From Saprospirales bacterium (GTDB lineage: Bacteria > Bacteroidota > Bacteroidia > Chitinophagales > Saprospiraceae): DNA of 64,000 nt. The stretch lies in contig JADJTT010000003.1 of assembly GCA_016711045.1 (NCBI GenBank), positions 124,001-188,000 of the forward strand. Direction: 5' to 3'. The translations under genes were made by a program, and so were the position numbers. Of the stretch, positions 25,928 through 34,089 are shown one piece after another. How positions within the stretch are numbered: position 1 is the stretch's first letter; the number at the start of each line of letters is the position of its first letter. The notes beneath the pieces were generated by a model. That model did not search any database. It saw only the letters and a program-made list of their open reading frames with translations, and had not been told where the DNA came from.

Positions 25928-26990
25928 ATGGCAAATCAAAAAATATTAGTGATCGGGGGCGGCCCTGGAGGACTGGAAGCAGCCAAAGGGATCGCCGAAT
26001 TAGGCTACCAGGCTATTTTGGTGGAAAAAAGAGGCCGACTCGGCGGTACGCCCGATGAAGCTTCCTATGCAGCCCTCACACCCGACCTGCGCGATGCCGA
26101 CGAGGCCCTTCGGGAAATGATCGAGCCGGTGGAAAACAACCCGGGTGTGGAGGTAATGCTCAACACGATCGTGGTCGGCGCTGAAGGCTCCATTGGCGAT
26201 TTTCGCGTCAAAGCCATTCAACTCGGCAAAGAGATCGAGATCGAGGCCGGCGCCGTGATCGTCAGCACGGGCTTCAAACACTTCGACCCGGGACGGGAAA
26301 CCCAAAAATACGGCTATTACGAGCACGACGACGTCATCACCCTGGTCGACTGCGAGAAAATGCTCAAAGCCCACAACTTCGTCCGCCCTTCCAACGGCGA
26401 AAAACCCAAACGCGTCTGCTTCATCCAGTGCGTAGGCTCGCGCGACCGCCAGATCGGCAACGAATATTGCTCCAAGGTCTGCTGTGGGATCGCTTCGAAA
26501 GAAGCCATCGAGATCCGCCAACAGGTGCCGGATTGCAAAGTCTACATTTTCTATATCGACATGCGTATGTATGGCTACTGGGAAAATGAGATCTATTGGC
26601 CTGCCCAGGAGAAATACAAGGTCAACTATATCAAAGGCATCGCCACCGAGATCATGAAAAAAGGCGATAAACTGCTCGTGCGCGGAGAAGATACCACCCT
26701 TCGCCGCCCGATGGAGGTGGAGATGGACATGGTCATTCTTTCTGTGGGTATGGAGCCGAGCGGCGGCACCCAGGAAATGGCCAAATTCTTCGGCCTCAAC
26801 CAAAACAAATATGGCTTTATCGAGACCACCGGTGGGTCCGCTGAACACGGTTGCGACCAATGTGCCAGGGGTATTCGCCGCAGGTGCATGTACTGGCCCG
26901 GCCGACCTCGAAGATACCGTCTCGGCAGCCGGCGCAGCAGCGATGAAATCTATCGCCGCCTTACGCAAACTGAATGTAGTGCCTGTATAA
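25928..26990 (+). CDS. shdrA: sHdrA flavoprotein subunit, with a one-base frameshift near 26848
   Basis: The start is the ATG at 25928. The FAD-binding motif VIGGGPGGLEAAKGIAELG opens the protein, and CVGSRDRQIGNEYCSKVCCG near residue 165 is the sHdrA cysteine block. In the starting frame homology is lost after GFIETTGGSA, and that frame runs to a stop at 26995. In the +1 frame the sequence continues as TVATNVPGVFAAGACTGPAD and on through LEDTVSAAGAAAMK, the expected HdrA C-terminus, and ends at TAA 26988-26990. Removing one base near 26848-26852 gives about 353 residues, the normal sHdrA length, and places the stop one base before the next ATG. It is either an assembly error or a true inactivation; the intact remainder favours an error. 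Confidence 0.88.
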
Positions 26991-26991
26991 A

Positions 26992-27729
26992 ATGAATGAA
27001 ATCGTAGACACGGCAAGTGCGAAGGAGTTTATGCTGGAAGTGCTGGCAAAAATCGCCCCCGAAGAACTGACTGCTATCGCAGGCAGCCTGGAGGTGAAAA
27101 GCCGGTATTTTCAAAAATCGCTGGCTCGCGAAGCGATTGGTAACCTATCTGATGAAGAGGTCTATCAGTTGCTCCGCTCGGTATTCGCTACGCGAAGGAG
27201 TGCGAAAAAGATCCTGGAAGCCCACCCGGCAAGCGACCTTCGGCAATGGATACCGGCGCTTCTGTACGGGGAAGCTCCTTTGGAAGCCCGCTTTCAAACC
27301 TTCTGCGATCACTTGAGCGAGGTTGACCCGAATCATAGCACCGACCTGGCCGGCGAATTGTTGCATTTCACGTTCCCCGATCAACACTGGCTCTGGTGCC
27401 GGTGGATGTGGGATCCGAAAACAAAAACCGGTTCGCTGCCCCTGGTCGTCACCGAAAATTTCGACCTCGGAGGGCAGTCCCTCGGAGAGACCTATTTGAA
27501 AGTGGGAAAAGCAGTCGCCTTTGTCCATCACACGGGTGAAGCAGCAGGGTTTCAAAATATCAGCCGAGCTCTTTACGGGACAGACGTGTTCCTTTGTTCC
27601 GTCTACGTGATCTACACCTATACCGTATTGCGCATGCGCATGACCCAGGAGTTTAATAAGGTCGTACCCGACCTGGCTGAATTTACCCGTAGACTCCTCG
27701 GCGTGCATCGAATGAATGAATTGACATGA
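26992..27729 (+). CDS. Conserved sHdr-locus protein (sHdr-Hyp position)
   Basis: 245 residues starting one base after the corrected shdrA stop. No cofactor motif is evident. The N-terminal half is helical (SAKEFMLEVLAKIAPEELTA) and the second half mixed, with FPDQHWLWCRWMWDPKTKTG and SLPLVVTENFDLGGQSLGE. Known sHdr operons have a protein of unknown function between A and C2, and this gene has that position. It may be a structural subunit of the complex. Assignment rests on position and size; I cannot confirm homology by eye. Confidence 0.75.
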   Translation: MNEIVDTASAKEFMLEVLAKIAPEELTAIAGSLEVKSRYFQKSLAREAIGNLSDEEVYQLLRSVFATRRSAKKILEAHPASDLRQWIPALLYGEAPLEARFQTFCDHLSEVDPNHSTDLAGELLHFTFPDQHWLWCRWMWDPKTKTGSLPLVVTENFDLGGQSLGETYLKVGKAVAFVHHTGEAAGFQNISRALYGTDVFLCSVYVIYTYTVLRMRMTQEFNKVVPDLAEFTRRLLGVHRMNELT

Positions 27730-27821
27730 AATGTATCGCCACATTTCATCCCTTTGAATAGCGCCGAAGGCGCTCCCAAAGAGCACTAAAAACTAAAAAC
27801 TAAAAACTGAAACCTATTCAT

Positions 27822-29090
27822 ATGCCGGTAGATAAGAGTCAAATCAAGGAATTCGAAAAGGCCGTTGTGGATGGCATCGAACTAACTGCCGATTGGAACC
27901 GGATGTTCGACCAGCGAGTCGTTTTCGATTATGACCCCAACGGGGCTATGGATAAAGTCACTGATATTCCCGGTGGTGAATCCATGGGTTGGTGCTACCA
28001 ATGTGGTCAGTGCATTCCCGTCTGTCCTGTCGATATCGCGGGCGGCGATTATGGTCCGCTGAAAATATTCCGGAAACTCCAGCAAGGCATCGAGCTCCTC
28101 CCCGATCCGGACCTCTGGAAATGTACCACCTGCATGAATTGCCTCCGGGTCTGCCCCAAGGCGGTCAATATGATCGAAATCATGCCCGCTACCAGAGAAG
28201 CAGCAGTACTCGACGCCAAGGTGCCGAAAGAGCTGCAGGATGTATTCGAAAGTACGTTCGAATACGGCAACCCCCTCGGGGAATCGCCTCGGAAGCGCGC
28301 CGACTGGGTAACTGAAACCGGATCGACCGTCTCCACCATGAAGGACCTGGCCCGCCCGGTCGATATGCTTTGGTTCGTGGGCAGCTATCCTTCGTACCAT
28401 GCCAGAGGTAAAGATGCCAGCCGGGCACTGGCCAAGGTGCTCAACCTGCTGGGCGCCGATTTTGGTATACTGGGCACGGAAGAAAAAGACGATTGCGACA
28501 GCTTCCGCCTGGCTGGAGAAACCGGCTTGTTCGAGGAGTTTGCCGAGTACAATATCAAGACGTTCAAAAAGTATAAGGTCAAAAAGATCCTGCTCACCGA
28601 CCCGCATGCACTCAATGCATTCCGCAAGGAATACCCGAAGTTGGGCGGCGATTTTGAGGTGATCCACTATTCAACCTTCCTGGCGCCCTTGATGGATAAG
28701 CTCGATTTTAAAAAGAAACTTAATTATAAGGTCACCTTCCACGACCCCTGCTACCTCGGACGCCACAACGGCGAGTTCGACGCCCCCCGAAATGTGCTCA
28801 AAGCCATTCCGGGTATTGATCTCATCGAAATGGGTCGCTGCCGCGAAAACAGCTATTGCTGCGGCGGGGGCGGAGGTGGCATGTGGCTCGACGGTTTCAT
28901 GTCCGACCACGTCAACGAACGCCTGTCGGAAAAGCGCGTGCGCGAAGCCGTGGAAACGGGCGCCGATGTATTGGCGGTGTGCTGCCCCTACGAGGTCTCC
29001 CGCTTTGAAGACGCCGTCAAATCGACTGGCAATGAAGGCAAACTCATCGTGCGGGATATTGTGGAGTTGATGGAAGAAGCATTGGGGTAG
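27822..29090 (+). CDS. shdrC2B2: sHdrC2-B2 fusion (HdrD-like Fe-S/CCG protein)
   Basis: 422 residues. The N-terminal part has two ferredoxin-type clusters, C58-x2-C61-x2-C64-x3-C68-P (CYQCGQCIPVCP) and C101-x2-C104-x2-C107-x3-C111-P (CTTCMNCLRVCP). The C-terminal part has CCG modules with DPCYLGRHNGEFDAPRNVL and SYCCGGGGGGMW near residues 308-350, and CCPYE later. In better known operons C2 and B2 are separate genes, so this looks like a fusion. It keeps a full CCG signature and is the likely site of the noncubane cluster and sulfur chemistry. Its C-terminal 230 residues are clearly paralogous to the end of the EMO protein at 35075. Confidence 0.87.
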   Translation: MPVDKSQIKEFEKAVVDGIELTADWNRMFDQRVVFDYDPNGAMDKVTDIPGGESMGWCYQCGQCIPVCPVDIAGGDYGPLKIFRKLQQGIELLPDPDLWKCTTCMNCLRVCPKAVNMIEIMPATREAAVLDAKVPKELQDVFESTFEYGNPLGESPRKRADWVTETGSTVSTMKDLARPVDMLWFVGSYPSYHARGKDASRALAKVLNLLGADFGILGTEEKDDCDSFRLAGETGLFEEFAEYNIKTFKKYKVKKILLTDPHALNAFRKEYPKLGGDFEVIHYSTFLAPLMDKLDFKKKLNYKVTFHDPCYLGRHNGEFDAPRNVLKAIPGIDLIEMGRCRENSYCCGGGGGGMWLDGFMSDHVNERLSEKRVREAVETGADVLAVCCPYEVSRFEDAVKSTGNEGKLIVRDIVELMEEALG

Positions 29091-29122
29091 GATTTATTAG
29101 TTTATGAGGGTATAAATTTTCT

Positions 29123-29572
29123 ATGAAAAAAATAAAAAACTTCACTATCCGCACCGACCTCTTCTATGCCACCGAGGAGGGCTTCTGGCTGGATATTACC
29201 GGCAACATCGCCCGCATCGGCATGAGCCCGCTGGTGCAGGAAACGACCGGATCATTTGTAGCTGTCCGTTTTGAGGACGAAGGCGCCCGCTTTGGAAGAG
29301 GCGAAAGCTTTGGCAGCCTGGAAGCCGAGAAACATGTCGGCCATCTGAAAATGCCGGTTTCAGGGACGATCGTAGCGGTCAATGAGAAGGTGGTGGAAAA
29401 TCCGCACCTGCTCAACACCGATCCCTACGGGCAGGGCTGGCTGGTAGAGATTGACATGACTGGCGGAGATGCCGGACAGGCTCACCTCCTCTCCGGGGAG
29501 AAAGAAGTAGAAGCCTGGTTTGAAGCCGAAATCGAAAAATTCGAAGATAAAGGCTGGCTCGCCGAATCGTGA
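29123..29572 (+). CDS. lbpA2: Lipoate-binding protein LbpA (GcvH-like), copy 2
   Basis: 149 residues. Lipoyl domain with predicted modified lysine K70 in SLEAEKHVGHLKMPVSG, aligned with K73 in LbpA1. The two copies share the layout but differ through most of the sequence, so they are old paralogues and not a recent duplication. It lies 32 bases after the C2-B2 fusion and just before lipS1. Two LbpA proteins may serve different ends of the sHdr complex, for example substrate delivery and electron exchange with EtfAB; this is inference. Confidence 0.88.
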   Translation: MKKIKNFTIRTDLFYATEEGFWLDITGNIARIGMSPLVQETTGSFVAVRFEDEGARFGRGESFGSLEAEKHVGHLKMPVSGTIVAVNEKVVENPHLLNTDPYGQGWLVEIDMTGGDAGQAHLLSGEKEVEAWFEAEIEKFEDKGWLAES

Positions 29573-29633
29573 ACCAACTGAAAACAGAACATTGAAAACT
29601 GAAAATTTAATTACAAGTATCGAAGCCGGGCCC

Positions 29634-30575
29634 ATGGATGCCCTGAAAGCTCAAGCTTTCGCGGTGCGTCGGGCCAACTTCCCGGATGAGATCAAGTTCT
29701 TCGCCCCAGGGCTAAAGCACTACGCCATTCCGGAATTTGAACAGAAAAATCCCTTGGCATTCCTGCCGATCAGCCTGACGGGCTCCGCCTGCGCACTCGA
29801 TTGCGACCACTGCAACAAGAAGATCCTCGAGCCCATGATTCCCCTCGACCCTAAAGAGGGCTTGTTCAGTATGTGTGAAAAGCTGGCGAAAAAAGGCACC
29901 GAATCGGTGCTCATCAGTGGAGGTTCCAAAAAAACGGGCGAAGTACCGTTCATGAAGCATATCGACGACATCCGCCGCGTGAAGGAGGAACTGGGCATGC
30001 GCATCATCATGCACACCGGACTGGTACTCAAAGAATCGGAAGCGATCGCCCTGAAGTCGGCAGGCGTGGATGGAGTAGCCATCGATATCATCGGTTCCAA
30101 CGACACCATCAAAGAGGTCTACCACCTCGATGCAACGGTCGAAGACTACGACCGCTCCCTTGCACTGCTCTCAGCCCACGGACTTAGCCTCCGTCCCCAT
30201 ATTATCCTGGGACTGCATTATGGAAAATTCGTGGGCGAATACGCGGCCCTCGACATGATAGCCAAATACCCGGTCCATTCGCTGGTCATCGTGATCCTCG
30301 TGCCCATGCACGAAACGAATATGTGGGGCGTCGATCCGCCGGATACGGCCGAAGTATCGGAATTTTTCTTTCGCGCACGCCTGAAAATGCCCGACACCTA
30401 TCTCATGATCGGGTGCGCCAGGCCTTTGGGCGAGTATAAAAAAATAGTGGACCGTGCAGCCGTAGAAGCCGGCATCAACGGCATCGCTTACCCCGCAGAA
30501 GGGATCATCGAACTCTCGGAGTCTATGGGCTTGCACCCTACGTTCTTTGAAAACAGCTGCTCCTGCGGAAGCTGA
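29634..30575 (+). CDS. lipS1: LipS1-like radical SAM protein (lipoate assembly)
   Basis: About 313 residues from the ATG at 29634; an in-frame TTG at 29592 would add 14 residues that look partly related and overlap the repeat-rich gap. The radical SAM cluster motif is C53-x3-C57-x2-C60 (SACALDCDHCNKK). The C-terminus ENSCSCGS carries further cysteines that could hold an auxiliary cluster. It sits beside a lipoate ligase and a LipS2-like gene. In sHdr organisms LipS1 and LipS2 together insert the two sulfur atoms into octanoyl-LbpA, replacing LipA. A role in another SAM reaction is possible, but the context is specific. Confidence 0.85.
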   Translation: MDALKAQAFAVRRANFPDEIKFFAPGLKHYAIPEFEQKNPLAFLPISLTGSACALDCDHCNKKILEPMIPLDPKEGLFSMCEKLAKKGTESVLISGGSKKTGEVPFMKHIDDIRRVKEELGMRIIMHTGLVLKESEAIALKSAGVDGVAIDIIGSNDTIKEVYHLDATVEDYDRSLALLSAHGLSLRPHIILGLHYGKFVGEYAALDMIAKYPVHSLVIVILVPMHETNMWGVDPPDTAEVSEFFFRARLKMPDTYLMIGCARPLGEYKKIVDRAAVEAGINGIAYPAEGIIELSESMGLHPTFFENSCSCGS

Positions 30576-30628
30576 AAACTGACCCCGATGGCTATCGGGA
30601 CTGAAAATTGAACATTGAACATTGAACA

Positions 30629-31768
30629 TTGAAAACTAAAAACTCCCTCCCTTGGCGATTAGTATGTGAAGACAACGTCTCCGCCGGCTACGGCCTGGCT
30701 GCCGACGAGTACTTCACCAGTGCATACGGGGCGGAAAAGACCGATACGGAAGCTACCCTGCGGCTTTATACCTACCGCGACCACTGTGCGCTCGTCGGTC
30801 GTTTTCAGCATATCCAGGCCGAACTGGATCTGGAAGCATGCCGGGCGGAAGGGATACAGGTCGGGCGACGGTTAACCGGAGGGGGCGCTATCATCATGGG
30901 AAAAGATCAACTGGGCATTTGCCTGGCATCCCATTCGAAACGCTTTGAATGGACAACGATCCGGGACCTGTGCGCACTGCTGTCTGTGCCGGTAGTGAAT
31001 GCGTTGAAAAAACTGGGTATTGAGGCGACCTTCCGGGCGAAAAACGATCTGGAAGTAGCCCGGAAAAAGATCGCCGGACTAGGGGTCTATGTCGATCCCC
31101 ATGGCGCTTTTCATTTTCACACGAGCCTGCTGGTGGATCTCGACATCCCGCAGATGCTGAAGGTGTTGCAGATACCGGTTCAGAAATTCAGCGATAAACA
31201 AAAAGTGGAGTCGGTCGCCCAACGGATTACCACGGTGTCGCGGGAGGCTGGCAGAAAGGTAGAGATGGCCGAAATGCGGCAACTGATACAGGCGGAATAT
31301 GAGGCCTTTTTTCAAGTCCAACTGCAGGAAAAAGCCGTTTCTCCCGAGGAGCGGCAGCATATTGACCGGATAACTGAGGAGCGCTACCAAAATGAGGAAT
31401 GGTTGTTCCAACGCTCCCCGCAAGCCGATATGACGGGGATGAGTTTGAAGAAAACACCCGCAGGCTTGCTGCGCACCTACATCGGTCTCAAAGGCGAAAC
31501 GATCAAAAGCGTCCTCATCACCGGCGACTTCCTGGAGGATGCGGAGCTCTTCAGCCAGGTCGAAGCGCAGTTAAAATGGAGTCCATTGGACAGAGACGCC
31601 ATCGAACGAACTGTAACTGGTATTTTTATAAAAAATAATCATCCAAATTTGAATATCAATCCCGAAGACGTAGTCAATGCCATTTGGTTGGCGGGCCAAC
31701 GGGCCCATGCCGCTGAACGGTATACGTATGAGGGGTCGTGTTATTATCCGGAGGAGGGTGAGCGGTGA
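30629..31768 (+). CDS. Lipoate:protein ligase of the sLpl type, copy 2
   Basis: 379 residues if the TTG at 30629 is the start; no ATG is well placed, and the TTG lies inside a run of TTGAACA words. Catalytic motifs are GRRLTGGGAIIMGKDQLG near residue 79 and KKIAGLGVYVDPHGAFHFH near 145, with a C-terminal accessory domain (about 265-379). It is clearly diverged from copy 1 at 21490. Placed between lipS1 and lipS2, it probably loads octanoate or lipoate onto LbpA. The C-terminal end runs into a GGTGAGC-word repeat. Confidence 0.84.
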   Translation: MKTKNSLPWRLVCEDNVSAGYGLAADEYFTSAYGAEKTDTEATLRLYTYRDHCALVGRFQHIQAELDLEACRAEGIQVGRRLTGGGAIIMGKDQLGICLASHSKRFEWTTIRDLCALLSVPVVNALKKLGIEATFRAKNDLEVARKKIAGLGVYVDPHGAFHFHTSLLVDLDIPQMLKVLQIPVQKFSDKQKVESVAQRITTVSREAGRKVEMAEMRQLIQAEYEAFFQVQLQEKAVSPEERQHIDRITEERYQNEEWLFQRSPQADMTGMSLKKTPAGLLRTYIGLKGETIKSVLITGDFLEDAELFSQVEAQLKWSPLDRDAIERTVTGIFIKNNHPNLNINPEDVVNAIWLAGQRAHAAERYTYEGSCYYPEEGER

Positions 31769-31820
31769 GCGGTGAGCTGTGAGGTGAGCAGTGAGCAGTG
31801 AGCAGTGAGCGGTGAGCAGT
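31757..31820. repeat. Tandem GGTGAGC/AGTGAGC heptads
   Basis: About nine 7-base words related to GTGAGCA/GTGAGCG run in one direction across the end of the ligase gene and into the gap. Unlike most other sites, no complementary arm is seen nearby. Confidence 0.7.
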
Positions 31821-31865
31821 GTATTTCAGGCTGTGCTCGTTAGCGTCTCTGATGCGACACGGAGC

Positions 31866-31916
31866 GTCTGCAAGTCTCCCGACTTGCGTTTGGTGCAAGT
31901 CGGGAGACTTGCAGAC
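31866..31916. repeat. Perfect 22-bp inverted repeat with 7-base loop
   Basis: Arms 31866-31887 and 31895-31916 are perfect complements around GTTTGGT. Further short repeats follow (CTCGCGAGCGAG words at about 31929-31965 and GCCCCGGAGGGGCGGCATAT at about 31986). The element lies in the 294-base gap before lipS2. Confidence 0.88.
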
Positions 31917-32062
31917 CATACACATCGGGTCAGGAGACCCTCGCGAGCGAGATACTCGCGAGCGAGGCATGCGAAATGCGAGATAAGCCCCGGAGGGGCG
32001 GCATATTTATAGAAAATAAAAAAACCGTAGCCCTGCAGGGGCGACACAAAAAACGAATACAG

Positions 32063-33154
32063 ATGGAGTTTCCATTACCCACAGCCTCCACCGAGGAAAC
32101 CAAAAAGATAAGTCCGAACTACGTGCGGCTGAGCGGCGCGAGTGCCATGGCGTTGCGCCTGCAATCGGGTCGCTTTTCACGTGATTTCGACTTTGGCGGC
32201 ATCAACCTGCTGCTCAACTACGACAACGGCTGCTTGTCCGACTGCGGCTATTGCGGACTGGCCCGAACCCGTCCCGGCGACTACGAAGACAAGTCGTTTA
32301 TCCGGGTCGATTGGCCGCTGTTTGAAACCGATCTGGTGGTGGAGCGCATGGCCAAATATGCCCAAAAGTTGACCCGCCTGTGCATATCTATGGTGACGCA
32401 CGGCTCCGCTTATGAGGATACGGCGGATATCACCGAGCGGATCGCGGCAAAGATCAAGACCCCGCTTTCGCTGCTGGTCGCCCCCCCTACCCTCAACCGG
32501 GAGCGCCTGCAGCACCTGAAGGACCTGGGCGCAGACATGATTGGCGTCGGGCTCGATGCGGTTTCCGAAAATGTCTTTTTCGACACCCGCACCAATGTGC
32601 CCAAGGGTGGACTGAAGTGGTCGAATTATTGGGATATCATCAACTATTCCCGCGAGATCTACGGCCCCTGGAAGGTCAACATCCATACTGTCGTCGGGCT
32701 GGGTGAAACCGACAAGGACCTGATCGATATGTTTTATGAATTGAAATCCAGGCAGATCCTGGCCTACCTGTTCTCTTTCAATCCCGAGCCTGACAGCCGA
32801 ATGGGCAATCATCCCAAAGCGACCGTCCGCCGCTGGCGGCGCATCCAACTGGTCAAGCACCTGATCGAAACGTATGACCTCGACCCGCGCGCCCTCACCT
32901 TCGACGAAGAAGGCAATTTGATCAAACTGGAATCTACCGCCGCCCGAACAAATAAAGTATTGACTACCCTCGACGCCGGCATCCCTTTCATGACCAACGG
33001 ATGCCCCGGCGAGAACGGCGAGCCGGGCTGCACGCGCCCTTACGGCAGCTACCGCCCCAGCGAGCCCTACCGCGATTTCCCCTTCCAACCCGTCACAGAT
33101 GACCTGGTGCAGATCAGGGAGGAGTTGGATTTGGAAAACTTGATGAGTGTTTAA
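32063..33154 (+). CDS. lipS2: LipS2-like radical SAM protein (lipoate assembly)
   Basis: 363 residues from the ATG at 32063. The radical SAM cluster motif is C57-x3-C61-x2-C64 (GCLSDCGYCGLAR), and the protein has a BioB/LipA-like core (MVTHGSAYEDTADITERI, VGLGETDKDL). Near the C-terminus CPGENGEPGCTRPYGSYRPS holds two cysteines that may bind an auxiliary cluster. With LipS1 it would sulfurate octanoyl-LbpA. It is preceded by a palindrome-rich gap and followed by etfB after a heptad repeat. Confidence 0.87.
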   Translation: MEFPLPTASTEETKKISPNYVRLSGASAMALRLQSGRFSRDFDFGGINLLLNYDNGCLSDCGYCGLARTRPGDYEDKSFIRVDWPLFETDLVVERMAKYAQKLTRLCISMVTHGSAYEDTADITERIAAKIKTPLSLLVAPPTLNRERLQHLKDLGADMIGVGLDAVSENVFFDTRTNVPKGGLKWSNYWDIINYSREIYGPWKVNIHTVVGLGETDKDLIDMFYELKSRQILAYLFSFNPEPDSRMGNHPKATVRRWRRIQLVKHLIETYDLDPRALTFDEEGNLIKLESTAARTNKVLTTLDAGIPFMTNGCPGENGEPGCTRPYGSYRPSEPYRDFPFQPVTDDLVQIREELDLENLMSV

Positions 33155-33255
33155 TTTTCAGTGTTTAATTTTCAGTTGTATGAATTAATTGAAAACTGAA
33201 AATTGAACACTGAAGTCTTAAAACTGAAAATTGAAAATTAAAAACTGAAAACTAT
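33155..33255. repeat. Heptad-rich palindrome (CTGAAAA/TTGAAAA words)
   Basis: TTTAATT and TTCAGTG/TTCAGTT words on the left pair with about ten tandem words of the form nTGAAAA on the right. Related arrays are at 27789-27812, 29575-29605, 30595-30645 and 37166-37240, all in this locus. Confidence 0.78.
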
Positions 33256-33261
33256 CAAATA

Positions 33262-34017
33262 ATGAACATCATTGTACCCATCAAGCAAGTCCCCGACCTG
33301 GTTGAAGAACTGGAAATCGATTCCTCGGGGAAAGACCTCGACCGGGAATGGTTGAAATACAAGGTCAGCGAATTTGACGACCATGCGCTGGAGGAAGCCC
33401 TCCTTTTGAAAGAAGCCCATGGCGGCACCGTGATTGCCATTGCCCTCGACGGCGATGACATCGACAAAGCGCTGTTTGCCGCAGCGGCCAAAGGCGCCGA
33501 CCGGGTGGTGAAGGTGACCGGCGATTACGCGGGCGCTTCCAACCATACCGCAGCCAAAGTGCTCGCCAATGTGATCGGTGGCATGAATGCCGACCTCGTG
33601 CTCACCGGCGTCCAGTCGGTCGAAGACCGCGACGGACAGATCGCCGTATTACTGGCCCACTACCTGGGCATACCCCATATAAGTGTGGTGACCGGCGTGG
33701 AAGTCAGTGGCGGAAATGTCACTGTACACAAAGAATACGGCGGAGGCACCGTAGCGGAATTTGAAGCGACGATGCCAGTTGTATTGGGCATCCAGGCCGC
33801 ACGGGAAACCCCGCGCTATGTGCCCGTAGCCCGCGTGCGCCAGGCGATGAAATCCACCGAACTAGAAGAAATGGCAGGCGGCGACGCCGGCGTTTCCGCT
33901 GGTTCCTCCGTCAGCCGCATGTTCAAACCCGAAACCGGCGGCAGCGCGGAAATGATCACCGGCTCGGCTGCAGATATAGCAGCCAGGCTGGCGGAAATTA
34001 TTAAATCCAAGATTTGA
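33262..34017 (+). CDS. etfB: Electron transfer flavoprotein beta subunit
   Basis: 251 residues, normal EtfB length. Recognisable blocks are IVPIKQVPDL at the N-terminus, SEFDDHALEEALLLKE, and the nucleotide-binding region VLTGVQSVEDRDGQIAVLLA near residue 115. The C-terminus is an extended arm that contacts EtfA. EtfB binds AMP or a second FAD. In this locus EtfAB would take electrons released by sHdr/LbpA and hand them to the EMO-type membrane protein, instead of serving fatty-acid oxidation; no acyl-CoA dehydrogenase gene is near. Confidence 0.94.
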   Translation: MNIIVPIKQVPDLVEELEIDSSGKDLDREWLKYKVSEFDDHALEEALLLKEAHGGTVIAIALDGDDIDKALFAAAAKGADRVVKVTGDYAGASNHTAAKVLANVIGGMNADLVLTGVQSVEDRDGQIAVLLAHYLGIPHISVVTGVEVSGGNVTVHKEYGGGTVAEFEATMPVVLGIQAARETPRYVPVARVRQAMKSTELEEMAGGDAGVSAGSSVSRMFKPETGGSAEMITGSAADIAARLAEIIKSKI

Positions 34018-34089
34018 CCTCTTACTTAATTTAAAATAAATGGTTAATCGGGATTAAAAGGGATAAATCCCTCCCAAAAAATAAAAACA

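Noticed and set aside
23886..29090. Methanogen-type or flavin-bifurcating HdrABC
   Set aside because: The sHdrA-like subunit is short (about 353 residues) and lacks the ferredoxin domains of classical HdrA; TusA, DsrE and LbpA neighbours indicate the sulfur-oxidising type.
31866..31916. Insertion-sequence terminal inverted repeats
   Set aside because: The arms are separated by only seven bases, so no element is enclosed; a hairpin is the better reading.
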